Part shown: positions 1 to 9,780 of the stretch, piece by piece
Layout of the letters: each line of letters begins with the position of its first letter
Numbering within the stretch: position 1 is the first letter of the stretch
Source of the DNA: Cyclobacteriaceae bacterium
GTDB taxonomy: Bacteria > Bacteroidota > Bacteroidia > Cytophagales > Cyclobacteriaceae
Assembly: GCA_958296015.1 (NCBI GenBank)
Contig: CATQIH010000049.1
Coordinates: forward strand, 17,602-81,601
Reading direction: 5' to 3'
DNA: 64,000 bases
Program-made: the position numbers and the translations under genes
The notes under the pieces: model-generated
What the model saw: the letters and a program-made list of their open reading frames with translations, nothing else
Told to the model about the DNA's origin: nothing
Database searches by the model: none

Positions 1-1780
1 TGATATTTTGGAAGTTGGTACAAGTAACAGAATGAATGCTCATTTCATTGGAAGCGTTGTTTATGTTCACGATGACGTTTACACTTCTTCAAGAATTAAG
101 GAATTGACCGCAATTGACGGACAGCAACGTTTGACCACATTGACTTTAATTTATTTAGCACTGTATAGTTTAGCACTTGAAATAAATGACGAAGCACTTG
201 TAAATGAAATAAGCGAAACCTATCTAATTAACAAATTTGCACCCGAAGAAGAAAAACTAAAACTTCGACCAACTGAAAACAACGACAAGGCAATTAAGTA
301 CCTTTTGAGAAGCGACAAAGATGAAGAATTTAGCGATTTTTCAAAGGTTATAGATAACTACAACTATTTCAAAAGTCGGATTAGTGAAGAAAATTTTGAG
401 TATGTTCTCAAAGGACTTTCAAAGTTAATGTTTGTAGAAATTTCACTTGACCGCGAAAAAGACGACCCACAAAGAATATTTGAAAGTTTAAATTCAACAG
501 GTCTTGAACTCTCACAAGCAGACCTAATTAGAAATTATATTTTAATGGGGCTTAATCGCAGAGACCAAAATAAAATTTACAATAACTATTGGGAAATAAT
601 AGAAAAACTTGCAAAGGATGAAACTTTAAACACAAGTAAAGTTTCCGATTTTATTAGAGATTATTTGACTTTGGCAAACAACAAAATCCCGAATAAAAAC
701 AAGGTTTATCTAGAGTTCAAAGCAAAATTTCCGACAACTGATTTACAGGAATTGGAAACAAAACTTTCACCAATTAAATCACTTGTTAAGTTTTATAACA
801 GACTACTGAATCCAAAGAACGAATCTGATAAAGACATAAGATTACAACTTGAATACATTAATAAACTTGAAATAAATGTTGCGTATCCATTCTTAATGAA
901 AGTCTATGAAGATTACTCTGAAGATATAATTGATAAATCCACTTTCATAGAAGTTTTAGATTTTATACAATCATTTGCTTGGAGAAGATTTATAGTTGGT
1001 TTACCTACAAATGTACTCAATAAAATATTTATGACACTTTACGAAAAAGTGGATAAAAACGAATACTTATTGTCCTTACAAAAATGGTTACTTAAATGAC
1101 CAGGCTCACAACGTTTTCCTAAGAATAACGAAGTTATTGAAAGCCTGAAATTCAAAGACGTTTACAACATAAAATCCAAAAACAGAACTTATCTGCTTGA
1201 GCGAGTTGAAAATTTTGAAAATAAGGAACCTGTAATTATTGAAGGAAACACCGATATAACAATTGAACATATTTTTCCTCAAAATCCTGACCCAAGATGG
1301 AAAGTCGATTTAGGAACAGATGAATATAACTCAATCAAAGAAACATATCTGAACACAATCGGGAACTTGACATTGTCAGGTAACAATGGCAAACTTGGAA
1401 ATAAGCCGTTTGTATTTAAAAGGGATTTGGAAAATGCCGGTTATAGAGACAGTCGCTTATGGCTTAATAAATACCTTTCGATATCAGAAAAATGGAATAA
1501 AGTAGAAATCGAAAGACGCTTTGACTTGCTCGCTGAACGATTTTTAAAAATTTGGCAATTACCAGCGATTGAATTAGAAGATAGAGATGAAAACAATGAA
1601 GTTAATATTTTTGAAGCAGAAGACCCAAAACATAAAAAATTAGAGTATGCGATTTTCTTCGACCAAAAAATAGAGGTTAATCAAGTTGCAAAGTTATACG
1701 TTGAAGTATTTAAACAACTTTTTGATTTACAACCAGAAACTTTTTTCACAACTGACTTGGCTGAAAAAGTTACACTTTAA
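1..1780 (+). pseudogene. GmrSD-like restriction protein (DUF262 + DUF1524), split by an in-frame stop
   Basis: The reading frame is already open at the left edge, so the true start lies outside the window. The N-terminal part carries the DUF262 (GmrS-like) signature DGQQRLTTL and the later block IFESLNSTGLELSQADLIRNY. The C-terminal part carries the DUF1524 HNH-like block TIEHIFPQNP and the family-typical segment with IGNLTLSG. Proteins of this type cleave modified foreign DNA (type IV restriction) using an NTP-dependent DUF262 domain and an HNH-type nuclease. A TGA at 1097-1099 interrupts one continuous frame: reading resumes immediately as PGSQRFPKNNEV and runs without further stops to 1780. 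The simplest explanation is a CGA to TGA change. The nuclease half would be lost unless translation restarts. The region is AT-rich compared with the genes to its right, which fits an imported defence gene. The family call is firm; whether the split halves work is unknown. Confidence 0.85.
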
Positions 1781-1978
1781 ACAGAAATCAAGAAAATAAA
1801 ACCTTGAGCTGAAAAATCCGTATAAAACCCTCCATTACTTACAATTATACAAAACCGTTGGTGCGCCAAAAAGTCCAATTGAAAAAGAATTTACTTTCCC
1901 CGCCCTATGGCTCACAGGACGGTCAAATGACTCTCCGTTAAGGTGGCTTGTGAGACTATTCCACGGTGGCAATGTTAC

Positions 1979-2767
1979 TTATCGGCTTCGTATGTCCCTA
2001 ATATCAGCCACATCAACAGGCAACTTGTTGCTTAGTGCTTTGTATCCATTAGCAGTGATCAAGAAATCGTCTTCCAGGCGGATGCCGCCAAAGTCTTTAT
2101 AAGATGCCACTTTATCATAACAGATGAATGCTGCATGTTTGTGGGTGCTTTGCCAATCGTAGATAAGCTCGGGAATCAGATAAATGCCCGGCTCTACAGT
2201 GATGACAAATCCAGCTTCCAGTGCTTTGCCCAGGCGCAGCGATCGTAAACCAAATTCCGTACTTTTAGGGCGTTCCGGTGTGTATCCCACATACTGTTCT
2301 CCCAGATTTTCCATATCGTATACATCCAGTCCCATCATATGCCCCAGCCCGATGTCTTTCAGCCCGTCCACCAGCGTTTCGCAGGCGAGTACATGAACAT
2401 CTTTGTACAAAGCTCCGGACTTTAATGATTTGATAGCTGTTCGATGGGCATTGAGCACGATCTCATATACTTCTTTTTGACGGGTATCAAACCTTGAATC
2501 TATGGGAAAGGTACGAGTAAGATCGCTGGCGTAGCCCATGCTGGTTTCGGCTCCACAATCGCACAGCAACATCTGCCCTTCGGTAAGGGTATTGTCATAA
2601 TGGTGGTTGTACAGAATCTGCCCCCTGACAGTAACAATCGGAGCAAACGAAATATTCCCCTCGGAAGCCAAGGCGGCCTGATACAATCGCCCTAGCAGTT
2701 CTGCTTCCTTCATTCCTGCTTTGATCGCTTGTAGCCTTAATAGCGTAATACTCCTTCTACCCCACAT
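1979..2767 (-). pseudogene. M24 (Xaa-Pro aminopeptidase/PepP-like) catalytic domain lacking its N-terminal domain
   Basis: The product shows the pita-bread metallopeptidase motifs in order: an Asp in LLCDCGAE, an Asp in ASDLTRTFPID, a His in GHMMGLDVYD, a Glu in VEPGIYL and a Glu in GGIRLEDD. These are the five metal ligands of the family. Full-length PepP-like proteins are about 430-460 residues with a creatinase-type N-terminal domain. Here only about 260 residues remain, beginning near the first helix of the catalytic domain, and no N-terminal domain is readable upstream in any frame. The first residues (MWGRRS) look unrelated to the family, so this is probably a 5'-truncated gene. It would cleave Xaa-Pro N-termini in the cytoplasm if expressed. 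It converges on the restriction gene to its left. Confidence 0.7.
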
Positions 2768-3121
2768 AGCCAGTTGGCTTTCCGGTAAGCCAGAAGGTAT
2801 TGTTGCGCAGCCAGGTTTATCAGATATATTAAATTTATTTAATAAAAATATAAATAATAGAAGATATGTGGATTTACTGTTACTGGTTTTTTATGATATG
2901 GAAGGATTTACCACCTTAATTTTTTAACTTGTATTTTGCTTACGATCCGATGTGTACGGACCAATTTTTAAGTAGCAAACATAGACAAGGATAAAAAAGT
3001 GAATATCTAAGTAGAAATTTATTTTAATATCTTGTTTTTGGATGGTGTAATGATAGGAAGACTGCACTTGCTATCAATCACGATATATAAAACTACATTT
3101 TTAACTTAACCATATTATACC
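2768..3121. other. AT-rich intergenic region between divergent M24 fragment and SusC
   Basis: This stretch is AT-rich and contains no convincing gene. It must hold the promoter and leader of the SusC gene. I see no clear Bacteroidota TTTG-N19-TAnnTTTG promoter pair. The short open frames here have no recognisable content. Confidence 0.4.
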
Positions 3122-6106
3122 ATGAAGAACAATTATCTGTGTAAAAGATGGGGCTACTACATGAGCCTCCTGGTTGTGGTCGGCAGCCTGACTTTTATTC
3201 ACTACTCAGTAAGAGCAACAGCCATATCGTACTGGCAGGATCTGGCAGAAGTTCAGGTGAATGGCACCATTACCGATGAAGCCAACAATCCTTTGCCAGG
3301 CGTTTCTATTGCTGTGCAGGGCACCACTCGGGGCACTATTTCTGATGCGGATGGCCGCTATAGTTTGCAGGTTCCTACCTTCGAGTCAGTACTGGTTTTT
3401 TCTTACGTAGGTTATAAGCGTAAAGAAGTGACAACAGGTTCTTCCTCGCAAACCATCGATGTGCAACTAGAAGAAGATACAGGGTTGTTACAGGAACTCG
3501 TAGTGACTGGCTATAGCAAGCAGAAAAGAGAAAACTTAACAGGTTCGGTGGCAACCGTGAGTGCTGAGAAACTCACAGACGTCACCACACCCAATGTTGG
3601 TAACTTATTGCAGGGAAAAGTATCAGGCGTCAATGTTACCCAGAATACCGGCAGGCCAGGTGCGTTGCCTACCATCCGAATCCGGGGCAGAAACTCTATC
3701 AACTCTTCGGCAGAACCGCTGTGGGTAGTTGATGGGGTGATCGTGGCAGGTGTGCCTACCCTGAATCCTCAGGATATTGCCTCCGTATCCGTTCTTAAAG
3801 ATGCTTCAGCCGCCGCCTTGTATGGCTCACGCGGAGCCAATGGCGTAGTGGTAGTCACTACCAAAGCCGGAGAGTCTGGCACCAGTACTGTCAATGTTTC
3901 TGCCAGGACTGGTGTGTCTATCTTAACGATGGGGAATTTTGATGTGATGAACAGCAACCAACTTTATGATTATTATCAGGGGTTCGGTAATCCGGATGCT
4001 ATTCCCAACTGGTATACGAATGATCTGCTCAATACCAATACTGATTGGTTTAAACTGGGTACACAACCCGCACTTACCCAGGACTATAATCTTTCTTTCG
4101 GAGGCGGTAATGAGAACATGAAAGTTTATATGGCGGGCAATTATTACAACGAAGAGGGTACGGTTAAAGGATATGACTATGATCGGTTCACTGGCAGGAT
4201 CAACTTGGAGTATAATGTCAACAGTTGGTTGATGCTGAAGCCGAAAATCATGGCAAGCTACACTTCTGTTAACGATCAGCAACACGAGCTGTACGATATG
4301 TACCGTAACCTTCCCTGGGATTATCCTTTCAATAAAGAGGGTCAGCCAATCAATCCTTACAATCCTGGAGTGAACTGGTACAGTCGTGATCAGAACAATT
4401 ACTATTATGATCTACAGTGGAACTACAACACTACCAGCGAACTCCAACTCATGACCAATCTGGACTTTCAGATAGATCTGACCAAAGATTTGTCTTTTAT
4501 TTCTACAAATAATGTTACCTATGGCAACAAAGATTCACTAAACTATCAGGACCCTCGGTCAATTTCCGGTGAGGCAGATCAGGGGCGTATTGCTAACGGA
4601 GAGAACCGCAGAATTACCCGGTTCACCAACCAGATGTTGAATTATCAGAAAAGTTTTGGGAATCATCAAATCAACGCATTGGCAGCTTATGAATTCAATG
4701 ATTACCACTATAACAACGTTTTTGCACAGGGAAAAGGTGTGGTACCTGGTACGCAAGTGCTGAATGCTACCTCTGAAGCTGTGCAAACCCAGGGAACATT
4801 AAACGAATATGCGTTTCAATCCGTGCTGTTCAATGCCAACTATGCTTTTGCCGAACGGTATTCTCTTCAATTCTCTTTCCGTAGAGATGGAGCTTCCCGT
4901 TTTGGTTTGGAAAAGCAGTATGGAAACTTTTACTCTATTGGTGGTGCCTGGAATATACATAACGAAGCCTTTTTTAACGCCAGTGCTTTCACATATCTCA
5001 GGCTTAAAGGAAGCTATGGAGGCTTAGGCAATACGCCTGATGCGTACTATCCACAGTATGAAACGTATCGGTTGGATATCATGTACAATGGTCGGCCCGC
5101 TATCTTCCCCAATACTTTAGGCAACAACAATCTGACCTGGGAAAAAACTTATGAAACTAATTTGGCTATTGAGGCTGGTTTGTTCGACCGGCTGGATATC
5201 ATCGTGGAAGCTTACAATAAGAATACAACTGACCTGTTGCATTATGTGCCTTTGCCGGATGTATCGGGCTTCTCAGGCTTTTGGGATAACATAGGTGGTG
5301 TGAAAAATACCGGAATTGAAGTAAGTCTGGGGAGTGATATATTAAAAACCGATAACCTCAATTGGAGACTGGATGTAAACCTGGGAGCCAACCGCAACCG
5401 GATTACCAACTTGTATGAAGGCAGTTCTCAGATCAACGGCAACAAGATCATTGAAGTGGGAGAAAACGTCGATACCTGGTACTTGCAACAGTGGGTTGGC
5501 GTGAATCCGGCAGATGGTACACCTCAGTGGAATATCGTAGACCCAGAGACGCAGGAAGTGACCCTGACCAGCAACTATGCACAAGCCACTTTGCAGAAAG
5601 TAGGCAACGCTACACCGGATTTCTATGGAGGGATCAATTCCTTGATACAATATAAAGGCATATCGCTGAGTGCCAACTTTGGCTTCTCTAAAGGAGCACA
5701 GGTGTATAATGCTGCCCGCGAAACTTACGACAGCGACGGTGCTTATCCCACCTACAATCAGATGAATTTGCAGGATGGATGGAGCCGTTGGAAGGCACCG
5801 GGCGATCAGGCAACGCACCCTCAGCTTATTTATGGCGGCAACAGTAATTCGCACAAGCCTTCTTCGCGCTTTCTGGAAGATGCCAGCTACTTGCGCCTGA
5901 GAAACGTCAGACTTGGATACGCACTGCCAACTGCATTGCTAAGCCAGCTCCCTGTCAAAAATCTGGATATATACCTATCTTCTGACAATCTGTTTACGCT
6001 GACCAAATTCTCTGGTCTGGATCCGGAAGCAGCCATCAATGGTAATACCAATACGTTGTATCCGATGCCCCGCCGATTTTTGGTAGGCTTAAACTTTTCA
6101 TTCTGA
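3122..6106 (+). CDS. SusC/RagA-family TonB-dependent outer-membrane transporter
   Basis: The 994-residue product is a standard-length SusC barrel. It starts with a signal-anchor-like N-terminus (hydrophobic segment near residues 14-30). This is followed by a CarboxypepD_reg-like beta domain (about 45-125, with NPLPGVSIAVQGTTRGT and DADGRYSL) and a TonB plug (about 135-245, with LLQGKVSGVNV, IRIRGRNSI and the SusC hallmark LKDASAAALYGSRGANGVV). A 22-strand barrel ends in the terminal aromatic FLVGLNFSF. It would import an oligosaccharide or other large nutrient through the outer membrane with energy from TonB-ExbBD. There is no STN domain, so it is not wired to an anti-sigma factor in the way the second SusC in this window is. 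The SusD partner follows after 23 bp. The substrate cannot be read from the sequence. Confidence 0.95.
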   Translation: MKNNYLCKRWGYYMSLLVVVGSLTFIHYSVRATAISYWQDLAEVQVNGTITDEANNPLPGVSIAVQGTTRGTISDADGRYSLQVPTFESVLVFSYVGYKRKEVTTGSSSQTIDVQLEEDTGLLQELVVTGYSKQKRENLTGSVATVSAEKLTDVTTPNVGNLLQGKVSGVNVTQNTGRPGALPTIRIRGRNSINSSAEPLWVVDGVIVAGVPTLNPQDIASVSVLKDASAAALYGSRGANGVVVVTTKAGESGTSTVNVSARTGVSILTMGNFDVMNSNQLYDYYQGFGNPDAIPNWYTNDLLNTNTDWFKLGTQPALTQDYNLSFGGGNENMKVYMAGNYYNEEGTVKGYDYDRFTGRINLEYNVNSWLMLKPKIMASYTSVNDQQHELYDMYRNLPWDYPFNKEGQPINPYNPGVNWYSRDQNNYYYDLQWNYNTTSELQLMTNLDFQIDLTKDLSFISTNNVTYGNKDSLNYQDPRSISGEADQGRIANGENRRITRFTNQMLNYQKSFGNHQINALAAYEFNDYHYNNVFAQGKGVVPGTQVLNATSEAVQTQGTLNEYAFQSVLFNANYAFAERYSLQFSFRRDGASRFGLEKQYGNFYSIGGAWNIHNEAFFNASAFTYLRLKGSYGGLGNTPDAYYPQYETYRLDIMYNGRPAIFPNTLGNNNLTWEKTYETNLAIEAGLFDRLDIIVEAYNKNTTDLLHYVPLPDVSGFSGFWDNIGGVKNTGIEVSLGSDILKTDNLNWRLDVNLGANRNRITNLYEGSSQINGNKIIEVGENVDTWYLQQWVGVNPADGTPQWNIVDPETQEVTLTSNYAQATLQKVGNATPDFYGGINSLIQYKGISLSANFGFSKGAQVYNAARETYDSDGAYPTYNQMNLQDGWSRWKAPGDQATHPQLIYGGNSNSHKPSSRFLEDASYLRLRNVRLGYALPTALLSQLPVKNLDIYLSSDNLFTLTKFSGLDPEAAINGNTNTLYPMPRRFLVGLNFSF

Positions 6107-6129
6107 CACACGACAAAAATTTGACAAAA

Positions 6130-7769
6130 ATGAAGATATTATCTAAAATAACAATGGCTATTTTCCTGCTTGGTATTGTAGCCTGTGAAGTAGAACGCTA
6201 TCCGTACGACAGCATTGTAGCGGACAAACTGGACGAGTCGGGAGCTGGTATTGAAGCAGCCACCTTAGGCAACTATGCCATGCTTAAAAGCTGGACTGAC
6301 AACTGGTACCGCCTTGTTGAGTATCCAGGGGACAATGTGGCTTTGAGTGGCACAACATCAGATGCTTTGTTTTTCAACTACAATTATCAGCACATCCCCA
6401 ACAACTACCGGGTGGCTACTTATTGGCAAAATTCTTATCAGGTCATTGTAGGCACCAACAAAATCTTTGATACATTTGAAGAGGGCGTATCCGAAGAAAA
6501 TGATCAGCTGTTGGGTGAGAACTATTACCTGCGGGCCATGACGTATTTCTACCTGACCAACATTTTTGGGAGACCTTATACCCAGAATCCGGCCAGCCTG
6601 GCTGTTCCGCTAAAACTGGATGCCGATGCCAAAGTATTTCCTGAAAGAGCTACCGTAGAGGCTGTTTACCAGCAAATTGAAGCGGATTTACTCAAAGCAG
6701 AAACACTGATGTCCAGCTTTAAAGAGAACGTATACGCATCTCCGGAAGCTGCCCAGGCATTGCTTTCCAGGGTATATCTGTATATGGAAGACAACCAGCA
6801 GGCTTTGGCGTATGCCGACAAGGTGCTTGCCTCTACGAATGTATCTTTACTGCCTACCGAAACATTGGCCAGCTATCCTACAATCGTGCCTGAAAGCAAC
6901 GATGAGACTATTTTCGCCATCAAGTTCGTCAAAGATGCTGATAACCTGGAATGGTCGAGCATAGGTTCCATGTTTGCCAATATCCAGGGAGTTGGCTGGG
7001 GAGAAATGTATGCTTCTCAGCCTTATCTGGACCTGGTGCGTCAGTACCCAAGCGATCAGCGAAACGGATTTATTGACCCGGTGTATCTGCTTAATGATGC
7101 GGGCGAAAAGACGCTGTGGGCATTGTACGTAGACAACAAATATCAGTATGAATGGCTACCAGTAGAGGGAGCACCAGGCCAGTATACCTATACAGATGCC
7201 AATGGAAACATACAAAAGCTTGGCATTACTATGGCAGCAGATGATACAACCTACACAATCAAGCTGGCAGATAACACCCGGCAGGAGGTTGAGTTAGAAT
7301 ACCGGATGGCCGACAGAAACGGGTATCCCAAGTATTACATTACCAAATGCTCGGGCAGGAAGGACAGGCGCAGCTTTGGTCACCGGTTATTTCCAGGCTG
7401 GCAGAGATGTACCTCAACCGTGCCGAAGCAAATGCAAAGTTAGGCAATGACGCTGATGCTTTGGCAGACGTAAACATGATCCGCACACGGGCAGGTATAC
7501 CCGACGCAGGGTTGTATACTACGGATAACCTGGGGGATATGAGCGTGCTGGATGTGGTATTGCAGGAAAGAAGGCTGGAACTGGCTTTTGAAGGACATCG
7601 TAAATTTGATGTTTATCGAAACAAGCAAGATATGAATCGCCGCTACCCAGGTACTCACCTTGTTGGTACTAATCCATATCTTGAAATTAGCTGGCAAGAT
7701 GATCGTGTGGTGGAATATATCCCGCAAAATCAGCTTCTGATTCAGAATAATTTAACCCAGAATCCATAA
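6130..7769 (+). pseudogene. SusD/RagB-family lipoprotein with a -1 frameshift near its 3' end
   Basis: This is the surface lipoprotein partner of the preceding SusC. The ATG at 6130 gives a clean lipoprotein signal (MKILSKITMAIFLLGIVAC, lipobox Cys at residue 19). The SusD helical core follows, with NYYLRAMTYFYLTNIFG and SPEAAQALLSRVYLYM. At about 7345-7357 the frame must slip back by one base. After that point the canonical SusD C-terminal motif RLAEMYLNRAEANAKLGN, the segment ADVNMIRTRAGIP and RRLELAFEGHRKFDVYR are read in the other frame to the stop at 7769. A single missing base in or near the AAATGC/GGG stretch would explain it. Length modulo three confirms one base is absent. Either the gene is broken or the base was lost in sequencing. 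Confidence 0.88.
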
Positions 7770-7888
7770 TTTTAATTACTTTGTCTCGCCTGGGTTTATG
7801 CCGGGGTCTTCCGGATAGCCTGGGTGAGAATTTGATGAAAAGTAACCGATACATTGAACGCTAATATTCAAACATAAATATTCAAAAG

Positions 7889-9238
7889 ATGAACCGAAGA
7901 AATTTTGTCAGAAGCTCCGTTGCTTCAGGAATAGGTCTTTCCATGCTTTCTGTGCCGAACCTTGTTTTCGGTAAAGATGACCGAAAGGTCAATTTAGGCT
8001 TCATTGGGGTAGGTATGCGGGGCAGAAACCATGTGCGTGTAGCGGGTGCCAGGCCCGATGTGGTTATCAAAGCCATCTGCGATATTGATCCCAACTCTAT
8101 TCAGGAAGCTCAGAAAGTACTTAAAGAAGTAGGCCAGACCAATGTTGCCACCTATACCCAGGGTGAAGATGATTACCTGAGAATGCTGGAACGTGATGAT
8201 ATTGATGCAGTGATCATTGCAACACCCTGGCTATGGCATACCCGCATGGCCTTAGCCTCTATGAAAGCTGGAAAATTTACCGGCGTGGAAGTGTCGGCAG
8301 CCAATACTATGGAAGAATGCTGGGATCTGGTGGATGTGCATGAAGCCACCAAAACGCCATTGATGATCCTGGAAAATGTATGTTACCGCCGTGATGTGAT
8401 GGCGGTGCTCAACATGGTACGGGATGGCCTTTTTGGTGAACTCGTTCATTTGGAATGCGGTTACCAGCACGATCTGCGTAATGTCAAGTTCAACGATGGC
8501 AAGTCTGCCTATGGCAAAGGTGTGAAGTTTGGTGAGGAAGGATTTTCAGAAGCCAGATGGCGCACCGAATACTCCATACACCGCAATGGCGATATGTATC
8601 CCACCCACGGTATCGGACCGGTAGCACATATGGTCAATATCAATCGGGGCAATCGTTTTGATACCATCACCTCGGTGGCTTCCAAAGCCAGAGGACTACA
8701 CAAATACATTGTAGATCAGGTAGGCGAAGACCATCCCAATGCTGATGTAGCGTTCAGAATGGGCGATGTGATTACTTCTCTGATCAAGACAGTGAACGGT
8801 GAAACCATCATGGTACAGCACGATACCAACCTGCCGCGTCCTTACTCTCTAGGATTTAGAGTACAAGGTACGGAAGGTATCTGGATGGATCTGAACCAGT
8901 CTATCATGATTGAAGGCGTTACCTCGCCGCCGGATGAGTGGCAAAAGGATACGGAGTTGATGGAAAAATACGACCATCCTTTGTGGAAGAAATACGGAGA
9001 AAAGGCGACCGGTGCCGGGCACGGTGGCATGGACTTCTTCCTAATCCAGGCTTTTGTAGAAGCTGTAAAAAACAATGAACCTGCTCCCATCGATGCCTAT
9101 GATGCAGCCACCTGGAGTTCTATCACGCCACTTTCCGAACAGTCTATTGCTTTGGGTGGAGAGACGATGCAGTTCCCGGATTTCACCAGAGGAAGATGGA
9201 TGAACAGTAAGCCACAATTCGCCCTCAGCAACGCTTGA
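7889..9238 (+). CDS. GH109-type alpha-N-acetylgalactosaminidase (Gfo/Idh/MocA fold)
   Basis: The 449-residue protein begins with a twin-arginine-like signal (MNRRNFVRSSVASGIG) and then the Rossmann nucleotide motif GFIGVGMRGRNH. The segments LENVCYRRDVMAVLNMV, GYQHDLR, YPTHGIGPV, NRGNRFD and SKARGLHKYIVD match what I remember of the GH109 family. Those enzymes hydrolyse terminal alpha-GalNAc using tightly bound NAD in an oxidation-elimination-reduction cycle. The C-terminal GAGHGGMDFF and SITPLSEQSIA segments are also typical. The Tat-type leader points to a periplasmic enzyme. It follows the SusC/SusD pair after about 120 bp, so it may process what they import. The alternative is a related Gfo/Idh/MocA oxidoreductase of other specificity. 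Confidence 0.85.
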   Translation: MNRRNFVRSSVASGIGLSMLSVPNLVFGKDDRKVNLGFIGVGMRGRNHVRVAGARPDVVIKAICDIDPNSIQEAQKVLKEVGQTNVATYTQGEDDYLRMLERDDIDAVIIATPWLWHTRMALASMKAGKFTGVEVSAANTMEECWDLVDVHEATKTPLMILENVCYRRDVMAVLNMVRDGLFGELVHLECGYQHDLRNVKFNDGKSAYGKGVKFGEEGFSEARWRTEYSIHRNGDMYPTHGIGPVAHMVNINRGNRFDTITSVASKARGLHKYIVDQVGEDHPNADVAFRMGDVITSLIKTVNGETIMVQHDTNLPRPYSLGFRVQGTEGIWMDLNQSIMIEGVTSPPDEWQKDTELMEKYDHPLWKKYGEKATGAGHGGMDFFLIQAFVEAVKNNEPAPIDAYDAATWSSITPLSEQSIALGGETMQFPDFTRGRWMNSKPQFALSNA

Positions 9239-9318
9239 AACTAAGTATCAGAAGGTGGAATGCATATGAAGCGTAGTGCTTTAAGAGGTGGTAAATACTT
9301 TATATCTGTCAATGCCAC

Positions 9319-9388
9319 TGTTCGGTTTTGTACAGCTAATGATCGGTTTTGAACACCCTTGAGATAACATAATGGCCAAAATAGCCAT
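9319..9388 (+). promoter_or_regulatory. Candidate operator: paired direct repeats plus small inverted repeat before the PadR gene
   Basis: Two near-identical 13-mers, TCGGTTTTGTACA (9322-9334) and TCGGTTTTGAACA (9343-9355), lie on the same strand with starts 21 bp apart, two helical turns. Further on, ATGGC (9372-9376) and GCCAT (9384-9388) form an inverted repeat with a 7-nt centre. This is the kind of spacing expected for a regulator binding one DNA face. The PadR start is about 50 bp downstream, so autoregulation is a reasonable inference. Confidence 0.45.
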
Positions 9389-9438
9389 TAGGAGCATTGG
9401 CCACTTCTTTGCGTTTATTAGACATATACGAAACAAAC

Positions 9439-9777
9439 ATGAAAGGAACCCATCTTGGTGAATTTGAAGAACTGGTGTTACTTACCGTTGGTATTCTGTA
9501 TAATGATGCCTATGGCCTGGCCATTACCGATGAAATAGAGCAGCGCACGGGTCGGACGGTCACCATCAGTTCCGTACACAAAGCACTGATGCGGATGGAG
9601 CAAAAAGGCTTTTTACACTCCTATATGGGCGGTGCTACCGAAGAACGGGGTGGCCGGAAGAAACGCTTGTTTACGATCACCAACTCCGGTAAAGAAGCAC
9701 TGCGGGAAGCTTATACTATGCGCAATGCACTCTGGCAGGCAATTCCTACAATAGTGTGGGATAAAGGAAGTATATAA
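9439..9777 (+). CDS. PadR-family transcriptional regulator
   Basis: The 112-residue product is a PadR-type winged helix. It has LVLLTVGILYNDAYGLAITDEIE for helices 1-2, then SSVHKALMRMEQKGFLHSYMGG for the recognition helix and turn, and the wing ERGGRKKRLFTITNSGKEAL. I chose the ATG at 9439 (MKGTHLGEFEEL) because PadR proteins begin just before the first helix. An upstream TTG would add 14 unrelated residues. The permease gene starts 3 bp after the stop, an arrangement common in Cytophagales for PadR plus prefix-domain permeases. It probably represses this two-gene operon through the repeats upstream. Confidence 0.9.
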   Translation: MKGTHLGEFEELVLLTVGILYNDAYGLAITDEIEQRTGRTVTISSVHKALMRMEQKGFLHSYMGGATEERGGRKKRLFTITNSGKEALREAYTMRNALWQAIPTIVWDKGSI

Positions 9778-9780
9778 GAA

